6,634 nt of DNA. Source: a bacterium (GTDB taxonomy: Bacteria; Desulfobacterota; GWC2-55-46). Made by a program: the position numbers and the translations under genes. The stretch lies in assembly GCA_027310325.1 (NCBI GenBank), contig DAIDBB010000179.1, forward strand, positions 1-6,634, written 5' to 3'. Numbering within the stretch: position 1 is the first letter of the stretch; every line of letters starts with the position of its first letter. Of this stretch, positions 6,485 through 6,634 are shown piece by piece. Under the pieces are notes generated by a model. That model saw only the letters and a program-made list of their open reading frames with translations. It was not told the DNA's origin and searched no databases.

Positions 6485-6634
6485 ATGAACGAGATCGTAA
6501 TAACGGATCTGGAAGGGATGGAGGGGTGGTTGAGGCCGCTCTTGAGGGACGTCTCCAGGGGCGACAGGGTCTTCATAAAACCTAACCTCTGCAACGACAT
6601 GCCGCCTTCCTCCGGCGTTAAGACGGACTTAAGG
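6485..6634 (+). CDS. DUF362-family protein, N-terminal part only
   Basis: The frame from the ATG at 6485 stays open for 50 codons and leaves the window, so the gene is cut by the window edge rather than visibly broken. It begins MNEIVITDLEGMEGWL and reaches IKPNLCNDMPPSSGVKTDLR (residues 31-50). The KPNL motif followed by a Gly and a T-D element matches the start of the DUF362 domain, typically LKPNLV...G..TDP. DUF362 proteins are widespread and poorly characterised; some carry 4Fe-4S clusters, which cannot be judged here. The ATG lies 6 nt after the export gene stop with only a weak purine stretch (AAAGA) before it, suggesting translational coupling within the polysaccharide operon. Codon use (AGG, ATA) matches the neighbours. 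With only 50 residues the family call is moderately secure and the function is unknown. Confidence 0.72.
   Translation, partial: MNEIVITDLEGMEGWLRPLLRDVSRGDRVFIKPNLCNDMPPSSGVKTDLR

Noticed and set aside
6283..6585. 100-codon plus-strand frame across the end of the exporter gene
   Set aside because: It is out of frame with both the exporter and the DUF362 gene, which both show clear family motifs in their own frames.

Overview
The window is a GC-rich stretch of bacterial chromosome with two divergently transcribed blocks. Protein resemblances (the Wzz-type protein, the multi-SLBB export protein and the DUF362 start) are closest in style to what is known from Gram-negative Deltaproteobacteria/Desulfobacterota-like or Nitrospirota-like bacteria. 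This placement is inference; there is no rRNA or other taxonomic marker here. A signal peptide on a predicted outer-membrane export protein supports a two-membrane cell. Genes on both strands share a codon style rich in AGG (Arg) and ATA (Ile), unusual for GC-rich DNA, so the two blocks look native to the same genome.

Layout: (1) 45-2045, minus strand, a complete uvrB, the damage-handling subunit of nucleotide excision repair. (2) 2046-2377, a divergent intergenic region, visibly more AT-rich, with a good sigma70-type promoter pointing right and no gene that I can defend. (3) 2378-3307, plus strand, a short Wzz/polysaccharide co-polymerase inner-membrane protein without a kinase domain. (4) 3332-6478, plus strand, a large periplasmic/outer-membrane polysaccharide export protein with a signal peptide, a low-complexity linker, one Poly_export domain and seven SLBB-type repeats. 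(5) 6485-6634, plus strand, the first 50 codons of a DUF362-family protein that runs off the window.

Genes 3-5 lie 24 and 6 nt apart with no terminator between them and look like the start of an exopolysaccharide or capsule operon. In the known scheme, the co-polymerase in the inner membrane controls chain length and contacts the export protein, which forms the periplasmic and outer-membrane conduit. The DUF362 protein has no established role in that pathway. uvrB is an unrelated housekeeping neighbour.

I found no RNA gene, mobile element, CRISPR array or clearly new system. The points most worth a second look are internal repeats in the export protein, the DUF362 gene in a polysaccharide operon, the lack of ribosome binding sites at the gene starts, the roughly 200-nt leader of the operon and a substitution in UvrB helicase motif VI.
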